Positions 9,501-18,407 are shown, counted from the first letter of the stretch. The stretch is DNA of 64,000 bases from RUG100 sp050953425 (GCA_050953425.1 JBMNMQ010000003.1:372001-436000); one strand, 5' to 3'. Translations and numbers: made by a program. The notes: generated by a model not told the origin, from the sequence alone.

Positions 9501-10100
9501 GACGAGGCGGCGGTGCAGGAAAATCTGCGGCGCCTCGCGGCCAGTCCGGTGATGACGGCGGAGATTCTCGCACTGCTGCAGTACCGCTATGAGGAGATCG
9601 ATTTCATCGACGAACCGGTCGACCTTGGCTTTGACTGTCCTCTTGATCTGCACTGCACCTATACGCGCGATCAGCTTTTCGCCGCCCTCGATTACGAAAA
9701 ACCGGGCAATATCCGTGAGGGCGTCAAGTGGCTGCCGGATCTGAAGACGGACGTGCTGCTGGTGACACTGAACAAGTCGGACCGGGACTATTCACCGACG
9801 ACGATGTACCGCGATTACTCGATCAGCGACACGTTGTTTCACTGGCAGAGCCAGAGCACCACTTCGGCTTCCTCGCCGACCGGGCAGCGCTACATTCATC
9901 ACCGCGAGCGCGGCAGCCGCGTGCTGCTCTTTGTGCGCGAGTTCAGGAATGACCGCACCGGCGCGGCGCCGTACACCTTCCTCGGCCCGGTCGATTATCT
10001 GCAGCACGAGGGCAGCCGGCCGATGAACATCACCTGGAAGCTGCGGCGGCCGATCCCGGCCAAGTTCCTGCGCAGGACGAACAAGCTGGCGAGCGTTTAA
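6567..10100 (+). CDS. PLD-nuclease / SF2 helicase / DUF3427 protein
   Basis: An 1177-residue multidomain enzyme. After a hydrophilic N-terminus of about 75 residues made of 10-residue repeats, it has a phospholipase D-like nuclease module (LHAKAYVF then YVGSSNLS, about 300-335), a DEAD/DEAH-type helicase with Walker A Lys438 in AATGTGKT and box II VVDEFHHAA near 527, helicase motif VI QQLGRGLR, and a C-terminal DUF3427 domain (about 960-1177) ending in a HIRAN-like region. Such proteins act on DNA and are often found in variable genomic islands; a role in DNA repair or defence against foreign DNA is plausible but not shown. It has its own promoter and is flanked by AT-richer gaps. The PLD motif keeps HxK but lacks the usual following Asp. 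Confidence 0.88.
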   Translation: MHSRNEHRQRNSQGEHHRQRNSHGEHHPQRNSKDEHQQRHNIDEQYQQRHGDDLRNDNSADTREKTPGSTPSTQREKDRSDALCPGLYEQVISEKLAAILRQMSAARKETAAIDSEEAAMVLSRYLEELVQQELTEIADRGGGIEKQVTLTNRIIQLLHAEQEGAEGEAEAAPVAPEAELLQAVLAADDPRLAVGGTAADLPRPETSLAAGSLFTGAHREPKLYTEIKKEIASCSRIDMLVSFIRFSGLRLILDDLRGFAENGGRLRVITTSYMGATDAKAVRELAQLPNTEIHISYNTKNTRLHAKAYVFHRETGFTTAYVGSSNLSNAAMTEGLEWNVKVTEKEQPAVMQKICGTFESYWNSAEFERYHTDREEDAARLTAALQAEKAQGRDASRRIFFDVRPYPFQQQILDQLRAEREVRGAYRNLIVAATGTGKTMIAAFDYRDWRREHPERPGRLLFVAHREEILRQALYSFQEVLQDPNFGELYVGRRRPGQAGFLFASIQTINARELCEKLPDNYYDYIVVDEFHHAAAPTYRKLLQHFRPRILLGLTATPERMDGKSILDYFDQRCAAEIRLREAIDRGLLCPFQYFGVSDTVDLDGLHWSRGGYEKSELNNVYVFSREAAGRRVDCILRALERYVTDLDEVKGLGFCVSVEHAGFMAEQFNERGVPSLALSGASPEADRAAAKEKLTGGKVRFLFVVDLYNEGVDIPAVNTILFLRPTESLTVFLQQLGRGLRLDEGKECLTVLDFVGRANRRYDFEQKFAALLTGSERSVQREILRGFPSLPTGCYIQLEKKAQESILKNIRGALQSRKGLIARLATFAEDSGQAPTLAAFCRHYRLEPREIYRHGVSFSRLCCLAGVRGEFAEEPAEEEVNAALGRLAAIDSRRWISFLQRMLGGARIGQSAGGSSDQSANAGGANDRGGGTDDPGESPDGPVQAFTPTALRALTAEEQRMMEMFYITIWREYAASWDEAAVQENLRRLAASPVMTAEILALLQYRYEEIDFIDEPVDLGFDCPLDLHCTYTRDQLFAALDYEKPGNIREGVKWLPDLKTDVLLVTLNKSDRDYSPTTMYRDYSISDTLFHWQSQSTTSASSPTGQRYIHHRERGSRVLLFVREFRNDRTGAAPYTFLGPVDYLQHEGSRPMNITWKLRRPIPAKFLRRTNKLASV
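6591..6718 (+). repeat. 30-bp tandem repeats inside the helicase 5' end
   Basis: Imperfect 30-bp units beginning CAGCGGAACAGCC repeat about four times in frame and encode a basic/polar 10-residue motif of the form QRNSxGEHH. The unit length is a multiple of three, so the reading frame is kept. Confidence 0.75.
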
Positions 10101-10361
10101 TGACGGGATGGCGGCTCGTCCAATTCAGGGCGATAGCCGGCTCAATGGATTGTATCCGAAAGGATTTGCTGAGATACTGTAAATTCTTGAATCCTCCTGC
10201 ATTCCGCAGTCAGAACCGGTGAACTGTGAAGGACGGAAATGACTGCTGCTGCGGTGCCCCGGCGGTTATGACGGACCCTGTCAATGACAAGCTGATTCGG
10301 GAAGACAAGATCGACTGCTCGACGGAACATATGCTGATGAAAAAGTGAAGTTTCCCCGGCT
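10101..10361. other. Convergent intergenic gap
   Basis: 260 bases between the convergent helicase and ABC exporter genes. No gene, and no convincing hairpin terminator was found. Confidence 0.3.
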
Positions 10362-12278
10362 TCACTCCAGCTCGAAGGCGCCGGTGCAGAGCTGGTAGTA
10401 CATTCCTTTCTGTTCGAGCAGCGCTTCGTGGCTTCCCTGTTCGATGATTGTCCCGTGATCGAGCACGATGATCACATCCGCATTGCGGACCGTCGAAAGG
10501 CGGTGGGCGATGACAAACACGGTGCGTCCCTCCATCAGTCTGTCCATGCCGTCCTGCACGAGCTTTTCCGTTCTGGTATCGATCGAGGATGTCGCTTCGT
10601 CCAGAATCATGACCGGCGGATCGGAGACGGCGGCCCGGGCGATGGAGATCAGCTGCCGCTGTCCCTGCGACAGTCCGGCGCCGTCACCGGTGATCACGGT
10701 GTCGTAGCCATTCGGAAGCATGCGGATAAAGTTGTCCGCGTTCGCCAGCCTGGCCGCGGCAATGCACTCCCCGTCATCGGCGTCGGGCCTGCCGAAGCGG
10801 ATGTTTTCCATGACGGTGCCGGTGAACAGATTAACCTCCTGCAGCACCACGCCGAGCGAACGGCGAAGATCGTGCTTTTTGATCTCGTTGATGTTGATGC
10901 CGTCGTAGCGGATCTTTCCGTCCTCGATATCGTAAAATCGGTTGATCAGGTTGGTGATGGTCGTCTTTCCGGCTCCGGTGGCGCCGACAAAAGCGATCTT
11001 TTCGCCCGGCCGTGCGGTCAGGGTGATGTCGTGCAGCACGATCTTTTCGGGATCATAGCCAAAGTCCACGTGATCCATCGCAATGGCGCCGGTCAGTTTG
11101 GTAAAAGAGACCGTGCCGTCGCGGCGCGGCTGCTTCCAGGCCCACTGTCCGGTTCGCCGATCGGCCTCCCTGATACCGCCGTCCTCCGACACCTCGGCGT
11201 CGACCAGAGTGACCGTGCCTTCGTCGGCTTCCGGCTGTTCCTCCATGAAGGCAAAGATGCGCCCGGCCCCGGCGAGCGCCGTGATGACGGAGTTCATCTG
11301 ATTGGAGATCTGCGACAGCGGATTGATGAAATTGCGGGAGAGCGTCAGAAATGACGCGATCATGCCCAGCGTGACGGTGTTGGAGCCGGCGATGACGCCA
11401 TAGTTCCCCACGCCCGCGATCGCCATGCAGCCGCCGATGATCGCCAGGATAATGTAGAGTACGTAGCCGAAGGCATTCATCAGGGGCAGGATGGAACTGG
11501 CCTGCGCGTTGGCGGCGGCGGAATTCTTTCGCCATTCCTCGTTTCTCTGCCGCAGGCCGGCAACGGATTCTTCTTCGTGGCAGAACACTTTGATGACCTT
11601 CTGCCCGTTGATCATCTCTTCGACATATCCGTCCACATCGGCGAGCGCGGTCTGCTGGGCGCTGAAATATTTCCCGCTCCTGGCGGCCACCACGCCGATG
11701 ATCTTCATGATCACGACGATGCAGATCACGACCACCAGCGTCAGCCACACGCTGATATAGAGCATGCAGCAGAAGACCGCCGCCATCGTCAAGGCGGAGG
11801 AGATGAACTGGGGGAGGGACTGCGCGATCATCTGCCGCAGCGTGTCGGTGTCGTTGGTGTAGAGGCTCATGATGTCGCCGTGCGCGTGCCGGTCAAAGAA
11901 GCGGATGGGCAGCTGCTGCATTTTTGTGAACATGTCGTCCCGGATACTCTTTAAGGTGCCCTGGGCGACGGTGACGGCGAGCCGGTTGTACACGAGAGTG
12001 CCGATCGTGCCGGCCAGGTAGATGATGCCCATGACGATGAGTACCCGAATCAGGCTCGTGTAGACAGGGTGCGTTGTCTTCAGCAGGGGCAGGATGTAGT
12101 CGTCGATCAGGTTCTCCAGAAACATCGAGGAAGCGGCGCTGGCGACGGCGCTGAGCAGGATGCAGATCACGATCAGGACGTTCGTCGCGCGGTACCCGCG
12201 CATGCAGGACATCAGTCGCCTGACGGTGTTTTTGTCAAAGGAAGCGGTTTTCGGTTTTTTCTTTCTGCTGCTGTTCAT
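10362..12278 (-). CDS. ABC exporter half-transporter, canonical NBD
   Basis: A 638-residue type IV ABC exporter subunit: a six-helix membrane domain (about 20-330) fused to a nucleotide-binding domain with Walker A GATGAGKTT, signature LSQGQ and Walker B VMILDEATSS with the catalytic Glu intact. It follows 12540-14294 and pairs with it as a heterodimer of the multidrug/lipid exporter kind. The ATG at 12278 has GGGGAG seven bases before it. The frame is open to a GTG at 12536, four bases after the partner's stop, but that 86-codon extension carries 26-bp DNA repeats whose period is not a multiple of three and has no clear ribosome site, so the internal start is preferred. Confidence 0.88.
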   Translation of the reverse strand: MNSSRKKKPKTASFDKNTVRRLMSCMRGYRATNVLIVICILLSAVASAASSMFLENLIDDYILPLLKTTHPVYTSLIRVLIVMGIIYLAGTIGTLVYNRLAVTVAQGTLKSIRDDMFTKMQQLPIRFFDRHAHGDIMSLYTNDTDTLRQMIAQSLPQFISSALTMAAVFCCMLYISVWLTLVVVICIVVIMKIIGVVAARSGKYFSAQQTALADVDGYVEEMINGQKVIKVFCHEEESVAGLRQRNEEWRKNSAAANAQASSILPLMNAFGYVLYIILAIIGGCMAIAGVGNYGVIAGSNTVTLGMIASFLTLSRNFINPLSQISNQMNSVITALAGAGRIFAFMEEQPEADEGTVTLVDAEVSEDGGIREADRRTGQWAWKQPRRDGTVSFTKLTGAIAMDHVDFGYDPEKIVLHDITLTARPGEKIAFVGATGAGKTTITNLINRFYDIEDGKIRYDGININEIKKHDLRRSLGVVLQEVNLFTGTVMENIRFGRPDADDGECIAAARLANADNFIRMLPNGYDTVITGDGAGLSQGQRQLISIARAAVSDPPVMILDEATSSIDTRTEKLVQDGMDRLMEGRTVFVIAHRLSTVRNADVIIVLDHGTIIEQGSHEALLEQKGMYYQLCTGAFELE

Positions 12279-12313
12279 TTGTGATCTCCCCGACTGTGCG
12301 GCGGTTTCTGTCT

Positions 12314-12385
12314 GCGCTGCTGCTTTGACCGGTTTTCCGGCGCTGCTGCTTTGACCAGGTTTCCGGCGCTGCTGCTTAACCTGCG
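12314..12385 (-). repeat. 26-bp tandem repeats between exporter genes
   Basis: The word GCGCTGCTGCTTTGACC (plus-strand reading) recurs at 12314, 12340 and 12366, a period of 26. A period not divisible by three argues that this stretch is not maintained as protein-coding sequence. Confidence 0.65.
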
Positions 12386-12539
12386 ATCTGCTGATGCTTT
12401 TCGACCGGATATTTGATGATGCTGTTCGGCCGGCCTTCGGGCTATGGTGCTTCCGCCCGGTTTCCGGCGCTGCGGTGCAGCCTGCTTTTTGACGATACTT
12501 TTCTGCATGCTTTTGAGCATTGCCCCTGGACGGCACTGC

Positions 12540-14294
12540 TCAGCCTGCTTGCTGCCCGCTTTCCTTCACCTGCGACTCGTAGATTTCGCGGTAGATGCTG
12601 CAGCTTTCCAGCAGTTCATCGTGCTGTCCGACCGCTGCGATGCGGCCGTCATCCATGACGATGATGCGATCGGCGTCCTGCACGGAACTGATTCGCTGCG
12701 CGATCGTGATCTTCGTCGTCTGCGGCAGGTATTTCGCCAGCCCGCGGCGGATGAGAGCGTCCGTCTTCGTGTCGACCGCGCTGGTGGAGTCATCGAGGAT
12801 CAGCACCCTGGGGTTTCCGAGAAGTGCTCTGGCGATGCAGAGGCGCTGCTTCTGGCCGCCGGAAACGTTGGCGCCGCCCTGCTCGAGGAGGGTGTCGTAT
12901 TTGTCCGGCATCTGCTCGATGAACTCATCGGCCTGCGCCAGGCGGCAGACTTCCCTGATCGCTTCCTCGTCCGCCTGCTCATTGCCCCAGCGAAGGTTGT
13001 CCCGGACGGTTCCGGAAAAGAGCTCGTTCTTCTGCAGCACCATCGCCACGGAGCTCCGCAGTGTCTGCAGATCGTAGTCCCTGACGTCGATGCCGCCGAG
13101 GGTAACGCGGCCCGCGGTCGCGTCGTAGAGCCGGGGAATCAGCTGGACCAGGGAGGATTTGGCCGAGCCCGTCGCGCCGATGATGCCGATGTTCTGCCCG
13201 GAAGCGATATGAAGATTGATATCCGTCAGGACCTTTTTGCCGGTGTTCGCACCGTACGCAAAGCTGACGTGATCGAAGACGATGCCGCCGTCCTTTACTT
13301 CCGTGACCGGGTTCTCCGGGTTGGCGATGTCCGTCTTTTCTTCCAGAATCTCCGCGATGCGCCGCGCCGAGGACAGGGAAATGGTGATCATGGCAAAGAC
13401 CATCGAGAGCATCATCAGGCTCATCAAAATCTGCGTGGCGTAGGTAATCAGCGCCGTCAGGCTGCCGGTCGTCAGTCCCAGTGCAGGGTCGTTGCCGCTG
13501 GCAACGATGGCTTTCGCGCCGACGAAGGAGATGACGATCATGCAGGCGTAGAGGCAGAACTGCATGAGCGGGGAGTTCAGGGCGATGAGGCGCTCTCCCT
13601 TCGAAAAGTCGTCATAGATGCGTTGGGAAATCTTCTTGAATTTCGAAATCTCACCATCCTCCTGGTTGAAAGTCTTGACGACGCGGACGCCGCGCACGTT
13701 CTCTTCGACGACGCTGTTGAGACTGTCGTAGGTGCGGAACACTCTCTGGAAAATGGGGTTGACTTTGGCGATGATCAGCGTCAGCAGAACCGCCAGGATC
13801 GGAATGATGATCAGAAAAGTCACGGAGATCTGCACATTGATGCGGAAGCAGACGATCACGCAGAAAATCATCATGATGGGGCCCCGAATCGCCATCCGGA
13901 TCAGCATCTGATAGGAATTCTGCACATTGGTGACATCCGTCGTGAGCCGGGTGACGATCGAAGCGGTGGAGAATTTATCGATGTTGGAAAAAGCGAACGT
14001 CTGCACGTTGTCATACATGTCGGAGCGCAGGTTCGCCGAAAATCCGGCCGCTGCCCCGGCGCCGAGGTGCGCTCCGCAAAAGCCGCTGATCAGTTCCAGT
14101 ACCGTGAAGACGCCGAGCGCGAGGGAATATTTCCAAACCGCGCTCATGCTGCCGGCATAGATGCCGTAGTCGATCAGATCCGACAGACATAAGGGGATGA
14201 TGATTTCGAACACGACCTCGAGAACGGAGAGCAGGATCGTGGCGATCGAAGCTTTCCGGTATTCCCGCAGGCTCTTCAGCAATGTCTTAACCAT
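12540..14294 (-). CDS. ABC exporter half-transporter, degenerate NBD
   Basis: A 584-residue ABC exporter subunit with an N-terminal six-helix domain and a C-terminal ATPase domain. Walker A reads GATGSAKSS (Gly to Ala at one position) and the residue after Walker B is Asp (LILDDSTSAVD) instead of catalytic Glu, while the signature VSGGQKQR is normal. This is the usual pattern of an asymmetric heterodimer with one degenerate ATP site, the partner being 10362-12278. The ATG at 14294 follows AAAGGA; an upstream TTG was rejected. A MarR-type operator lies 29-46 bases upstream, so transcription is probably controlled by the MarR gene at 14463-14882. Likely role: drug or lipid export. Confidence 0.9.
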   Translation of the reverse strand: MVKTLLKSLREYRKASIATILLSVLEVVFEIIIPLCLSDLIDYGIYAGSMSAVWKYSLALGVFTVLELISGFCGAHLGAGAAAGFSANLRSDMYDNVQTFAFSNIDKFSTASIVTRLTTDVTNVQNSYQMLIRMAIRGPIMMIFCVIVCFRINVQISVTFLIIIPILAVLLTLIIAKVNPIFQRVFRTYDSLNSVVEENVRGVRVVKTFNQEDGEISKFKKISQRIYDDFSKGERLIALNSPLMQFCLYACMIVISFVGAKAIVASGNDPALGLTTGSLTALITYATQILMSLMMLSMVFAMITISLSSARRIAEILEEKTDIANPENPVTEVKDGGIVFDHVSFAYGANTGKKVLTDINLHIASGQNIGIIGATGSAKSSLVQLIPRLYDATAGRVTLGGIDVRDYDLQTLRSSVAMVLQKNELFSGTVRDNLRWGNEQADEEAIREVCRLAQADEFIEQMPDKYDTLLEQGGANVSGGQKQRLCIARALLGNPRVLILDDSTSAVDTKTDALIRRGLAKYLPQTTKITIAQRISSVQDADRIIVMDDGRIAAVGQHDELLESCSIYREIYESQVKESGQQAG

Positions 14295-14322
14295 AGCGAG
14301 TGATCCTTTCCTGTCCGCCAAA

Positions 14323-14340
14323 TATGTAACGCGCTACATA
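14323..14340. promoter_or_regulatory. Predicted MarR operator before the exporter
   Basis: TATGTAACGCGCTACATA is a near-perfect 18-bp palindrome matching the operator at 14914-14929 in its arms (ATGTA and TACAT). Its place just upstream of the exporter start implies repression by the MarR protein. Confidence 0.75.
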
Positions 14341-14462
14341 ATTGGCCCGCTGAAAGCCGGCTTCCCGCCGGCCGGGTGTATCTGTATCCGTCGGGTGCAG
14401 CTGCGGATCGGCGGATGACTGCATCATGATTCGTCGGGCCCCGAGATGGTGCGGCTGCGGAT

Positions 14463-14882
14463 TCAACGGGTTATATTCTTATCGATAACGGTCAGCATAT
14501 CATAGAGCGAGGCAGTCTGCTCCTTTGTCAGGCCGGTGAGCATCTTCCGGTTGTGTTCGTCCGTCGTTTTATCCAGTTCTTCCCCGACGGCGTGCGCCTT
14601 GGCCGTGAGGGTGATGATCTTGCTGCGGCGGTCGGTCTCGTCCTGCCTGGTTTCGAGGAAGCCGTGCTCCTGCATTCTTGAGACCAGTCCCGCCACCGTC
14701 GCATGGGAGACCTCCAGCGCGCATTCCAGTTCCTTCTGCGCCATTTCTCCGCCTGCCGCATGCAGGATCGCCAGCACGCGGGACTGTGTAAAGGTCAGGC
14801 CGAATTCCGCCATGGCCGCATTCCCGTACACTGCGAGCTTGTCGTTGATGGTTTTCAGGAGATATCCGATGTTTCGTTTCAC
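14463..14882 (-). CDS. MarR family transcriptional regulator
   Basis: A 139-residue winged-helix regulator. The recognition-helix region (LECALEVSHATVAGLVSRMQ) and the wing (FLETRQDETDRRSKIITLT) are typical of MarR. It starts with GTG at 14882, preceded by GAGGCGG. It lies directly upstream of the ABC exporter genes on the same strand, and a perfect palindrome overlaps its own promoter while a second copy precedes the exporter. It is therefore predicted to repress both itself and the exporter and to be released by a small ligand, probably an exporter substrate. Confidence 0.9.
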   Translation of the reverse strand: MKRNIGYLLKTINDKLAVYGNAAMAEFGLTFTQSRVLAILHAAGGEMAQKELECALEVSHATVAGLVSRMQEHGFLETRQDETDRRSKIITLTAKAHAVGEELDKTTDEHNRKMLTGLTKEQTASLYDMLTVIDKNITR

Positions 14883-14913
14883 GCTGACCGCCTCTATTTC
14901 GAAAATGCCCTAT

Positions 14914-14956
14914 ATGTAGCATGCTACATTTTATATCGGGACAGGTGATTTGTCAA
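14914..14956 (-). promoter_or_regulatory. marR promoter with overlapping palindrome operator
   Basis: On the minus strand TTGACA (14956-14951) and TAAAAT (14933-14928) are 17 bases apart. The perfect palindrome ATGTAGCATGCTACAT (14914-14929) covers the end of the -10 box and the start site, a classic autorepression layout. Confidence 0.8.
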
Positions 14957-15742
14957 CGGGCAGCAGGGAGAGTTATTCTTTATTGAAATTTTACAACTAA
15001 TTCCTTGTGCTTCTGTGTGAAAAGAGGAATATGCGGTATCAAGAGATGGAAGAAACTGTTAAGAGATGACAGAGCGGATGCGAAGGAACGGGCCGCGGCG
15101 GCGCCGGCACGGCACAGCGGCAGTGCGGGCAGTACGCCGCATACGGGTGATCCCGGACGGGTCGGAACGCTGATGCTCCTGATGCTGGGCGGTGCGGCCG
15201 CGGTGATGACGGCGCGAAAGCCGGATTCGCCGTGAGTGCGCACGATGACGATACGCAAGCTGCGGTCGCTGTAAGGCGGCGATGACGGCGCGCAAGCTGC
15301 GGTCGCTGTAAGGCGGCGATGACGGCGCGCAAGCCGGATTCGCCGTGAGTGCGCACGATGACGATACGAAAGCTGCGGTCGCTGTAAGGCGGTGATGACG
15401 GCGCGAAAGCCGGATTCGCCGTGCGTGCGCACGATGACGATACGAAAGCTGCGGTCACTGTAAGGCGGTGATGACGATACGAAAGCTGCGGCTGCCGCGG
15501 GCATGCGGTCACGGCGGCTTTTGTGTATACGGCTTTCGTTTGCAGTATCTTCATGCTGTTTTCATGTTTTATTCATGTTTTATTTTCGCTGACGGGGGTA
15601 TAATCAATCCGGAAGGAAAAAACTCAATCAGCAATGTGTAAATAATGTGTGAACAGCCACGTTTCTGCAGAGCGCAGCTGGAACGGCAGAGGGAGGTGCC
15701 GTCCGATGCAGAAAGTGACCAATGTTGCGCGAGGTATTCAAT
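14957..15742. other. Gene-free region with tandem repeats and a promoter
   Basis: About 790 bases without a supported gene. It includes the 76-bp repeat array, and near 15560-15604 a run of TTCATGTTTTA repeats followed by TATAAT (15599-15604), the likely promoter of the subtilase gene. Open frames across the repeat array are low-complexity and were rejected. Confidence 0.5.
15201..15495. repeat. 76-bp tandem repeat array
   Basis: Three near-identical 76-bp units and two half units of about 37 bp. Each unit is built from two related halves that start GATGACGGCGCGAAAGC and GATGACGATACGAAAGC. There are no unique spacers, so this is a tandem array and not a CRISPR. Confidence 0.85.
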
Positions 15743-17995
15743 ATGAGAAGAGCAAAAAAATGCGGACTTATTCTGCTCGTGCTGGTACTCGCCCTGACCA
15801 TGGGGCTGAGCGGCACAGCTTTTGCGCAGGATGCGGGAACATCCTCCGAAACGAAAACAAGCGATCAGGCAGCAGCCGACAGTTCGACCGCGGCCGGCGG
15901 TACAGCTGTTTCTGCCGCGAATTCCGGCAGCGACAGTACTGCCGGTGTTCTCCGCGAAGCGCAGTCTATGGATGCGGATGAACTGCTGGACGGCAGGGAC
16001 TATGAGGACGGACAGCTGATCGTCCTCTATGACGACGACATCAGCGGCAGCAGCATCACCCGTACCGTCAATCGGACCCTGGATGAGGGCGGCAGCACGG
16101 CATCGGCCGTCGGAACGGCCGATGCGGCCGGTACGACGCAGGTCAGCGACGATACCAAAGCAACGATTCTGGACTTTTCCGGGAAAACAGCGAAAAAGAA
16201 TATGAAAGCGGCGATTGAAACCCTGCAGGAAGACAGCAGGGTGCTTGCGGTGCAGCCGAATTACAAGTATCGAGTCAGCAGCGAGACGAACGAGTCGCAG
16301 GCGGCTTCCGCATCGCAGACGGCGAGCGGCGCAGAGAGCGCATCGAGCAGTACAAAGAGCACGTCGAGCGGCAGCGCGGCCGGCGCATCGAGCAGTACAG
16401 AGAGTGCATCAGGCAGCAAGATCTCTTCCGCGGATCCGTACCTTTCCGGCAGCGGGAAGAATTCCGCCTGGCAGTTCAAGGCGATGAACGTTTTCGAGGC
16501 ATGGAACCTGCTGGGCAGTACGACCAACCGGACCAAAGTGGCGGTGATCGACAGCGGCTGTGCTCTGACGCACGCGGATCTGCAGAAAACATTGAATCGC
16601 AGCGACAGCAAAACGGTGCAGTACACAGCTTACTACAACGGCAGCGCGCACTACCGCATCAAGGCCGGCACCTCAACCGACGAGAGCGGCCACGGAACGC
16701 ATGTAACCGGCATCATCGGCGCCACGTACGGCAACGGCAGGGGCAGTGCCGGCGTTGCCAGCGGCTATAACAATAATCTCTGCGATGTCACCGTCTATGA
16801 TGTCTCGACGGATGGCGAGTCGATGGACAGCTACAGTATCATGTGTGCGGCAGAACTCGCCGCTGAGGACGGCGCGCAGGTCATCAATATGAGCTTTGGC
16901 GTAAGCGAATACGATATACTGATCGCGATGGCGGTTGCCGAATGCAGCGACGAAGGCATCTGCATCGCCGGTGCGAGCGGCAATGAATCGCTGGACATCG
17001 GCTATCAGGACAGCGGCAATTACACCTTTGATTCACCGGCTTCGTTCAGGCAGGTGCTTGCCGTCAACGCGGCGGCTTCTTCCTCCGGCAGATACAGCAT
17101 TGCGGATTATTCGAACTACGGTACATTTACCGACGTCACGGCGCCCGGCAGCAGCATCCCCAGTACGGTGCCGACATCGATTAATTCCAGCGGCTACACC
17201 TGTTTCAACGGCACTTCGATGGCCTCCCCGATGGCGGCGGGCGTGATGGCGCTCGTGCTGGATGCGAATCCGAACCTGACACCGGCGCAGGTCTACAACA
17301 TCCTCTGCGCCACGGCGCAGGATCAGGTGCTGGGCGACAGCAGCGGCTTTGACAGCAGGGCCGGCTACGGTCTGCTCGATGCCGCGGCAGCCGTAAAAGC
17401 GGCGAAAAATGCGAGCGCAAGTACGGATGTCACGGCGCTGACTCTGAAGAGCGGCATGAGCAGCATCAGCCTGGAAGCGGGCGATACGTTCCAGCCGGAA
17501 GTGCTGGTGCAGCCGGCCGAGAGCCTCGCGACGGTGACCTGGACGAGCAGCAGCGATGCTGCGGAGGTGGACAGCAGCGGAACGATTACCGCAAGATCCG
17601 GCGGCACGGCGGTCATTACGGCCGCGGCCGGGTCAAAGTCGGTAAAGATCAAAGTGACTGTACCGTCCTCTTCCGGAAATAAATCCGGTCAGACTTCCGC
17701 CGCGCACAAGAACTATTCCGGCAGCGATTATCACCTCAAGGTGAAGAAAACCGGCCGGCGCTCGGTACACCTGACCTGGAGGAAGATTCCCGGCGCCGCC
17801 GCTTATCAGATTCAGGTCAGAAAGCCCGGCCAGAAAAAATACCATCGCTGGAAGACCACGACCGCGCGGTCGCTGCGGGTTCGCAGAATGAAGAAGGGAA
17901 CCTGGCGCTGGCGCGTGCGGGCACGGTATCGGGTTGACGGCACGTCGCACTGGTACAGCTGGTCGAAGACAGTGAAAGTGAAGATCACCAGGTAA
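15743..17995 (+). CDS. Secreted subtilisin-like serine protease
   Basis: A 750-residue exported S8 peptidase. A signal peptide (MRRAKKCGLILLVLVLALTM to about residue 32) is followed by a propeptide-like domain (GQLIVLYDDD to VQPNYKYRV), a Ser-rich linker, and the catalytic domain with Asp270 (VIDSG), His317 (GHGTHVTG) and Ser492 (GTSMASPMAAG). After it come a BIG2-type Ig-like domain (about 560-640) and a fibronectin-III-like domain (HLTWRKIPGAAAYQI). The ATG at 15743 follows GAGG at eight bases; an ATG seven codons upstream lacks a good site. Likely a cell-surface or released protease. The C-terminal module recurs in other secreted proteins of this window. Confidence 0.92.
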   Translation: MRRAKKCGLILLVLVLALTMGLSGTAFAQDAGTSSETKTSDQAAADSSTAAGGTAVSAANSGSDSTAGVLREAQSMDADELLDGRDYEDGQLIVLYDDDISGSSITRTVNRTLDEGGSTASAVGTADAAGTTQVSDDTKATILDFSGKTAKKNMKAAIETLQEDSRVLAVQPNYKYRVSSETNESQAASASQTASGAESASSSTKSTSSGSAAGASSSTESASGSKISSADPYLSGSGKNSAWQFKAMNVFEAWNLLGSTTNRTKVAVIDSGCALTHADLQKTLNRSDSKTVQYTAYYNGSAHYRIKAGTSTDESGHGTHVTGIIGATYGNGRGSAGVASGYNNNLCDVTVYDVSTDGESMDSYSIMCAAELAAEDGAQVINMSFGVSEYDILIAMAVAECSDEGICIAGASGNESLDIGYQDSGNYTFDSPASFRQVLAVNAAASSSGRYSIADYSNYGTFTDVTAPGSSIPSTVPTSINSSGYTCFNGTSMASPMAAGVMALVLDANPNLTPAQVYNILCATAQDQVLGDSSGFDSRAGYGLLDAAAAVKAAKNASASTDVTALTLKSGMSSISLEAGDTFQPEVLVQPAESLATVTWTSSSDAAEVDSSGTITARSGGTAVITAAAGSKSVKIKVTVPSSSGNKSGQTSAAHKNYSGSDYHLKVKKTGRRSVHLTWRKIPGAAAYQIQVRKPGQKKYHRWKTTTARSLRVRRMKKGTWRWRVRARYRVDGTSHWYSWSKTVKVKITR

Positions 17996-18407
17996 ACAGA
18001 CCGCGGCGGTCCGTCGATCACCGTCTTTCACCGACAGATCGCAGACCGGCAGAGCCGCGCAGCCATGCGCGGGCCGGCAGAACGCCAGCCGGCAGATGCG
18101 CAGGCAGACGCGGATCTGCAGAACGCGGCAGCTGAATGAGTTAAGAGACCGTCGGATTCATGGTGTGTTATCATGGTTCGGCGGTTTTCTTTGTTTTTTT
18201 TGCGGGTGGAGTCGGGGCCGGAGTTCGGCCCTGCTGCTGCGCTTTTCGCTTCCCCGCCTTCCCGCTGTTTTTGACCTGCATTTAACGCGGCGTTAACAGA
18301 AAGCCACGGCATTATGTGATACGATAGCAGCAGTAATTTTGCAGGCTTTCGGCCGGTCGGCCGGCGGCGTTCCGATTGGGTTTGCGTGGAGGCAGCGAGC
18401 GGCAGCG
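17996..18407. other. Intergenic region with an inverted repeat
   Basis: About 410 bases with no supported gene. The inverted repeat TTAACGCGGCGTTAA lies at 18282-18296, with TTGACC just before it, about 110 bases upstream of the ABC-2 operon. It is a candidate operator. Confidence 0.4.

Noticed and set aside
6387..9653. A 1088-codon open frame on the minus strand
   Set aside because: It lies opposite the PLD-helicase gene, is rich in Arg, Gln and His without domains, and reflects the high-GC codon pattern of the real gene.
12279..12536. N-terminal extension of the ABC exporter from GTG 12536
   Set aside because: 26-bp repeats do not keep a triplet period, no ribosome site precedes the GTG, and the ATG at 12278 has a good one.
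15201..15495. CRISPR array
   Set aside because: Units abut directly with no unique spacers and no cas genes are present.
14980..15504. Minus-strand frames across the 76-bp repeat array
   Set aside because: The product is only repeat-derived low-complexity sequence with no ribosome site.
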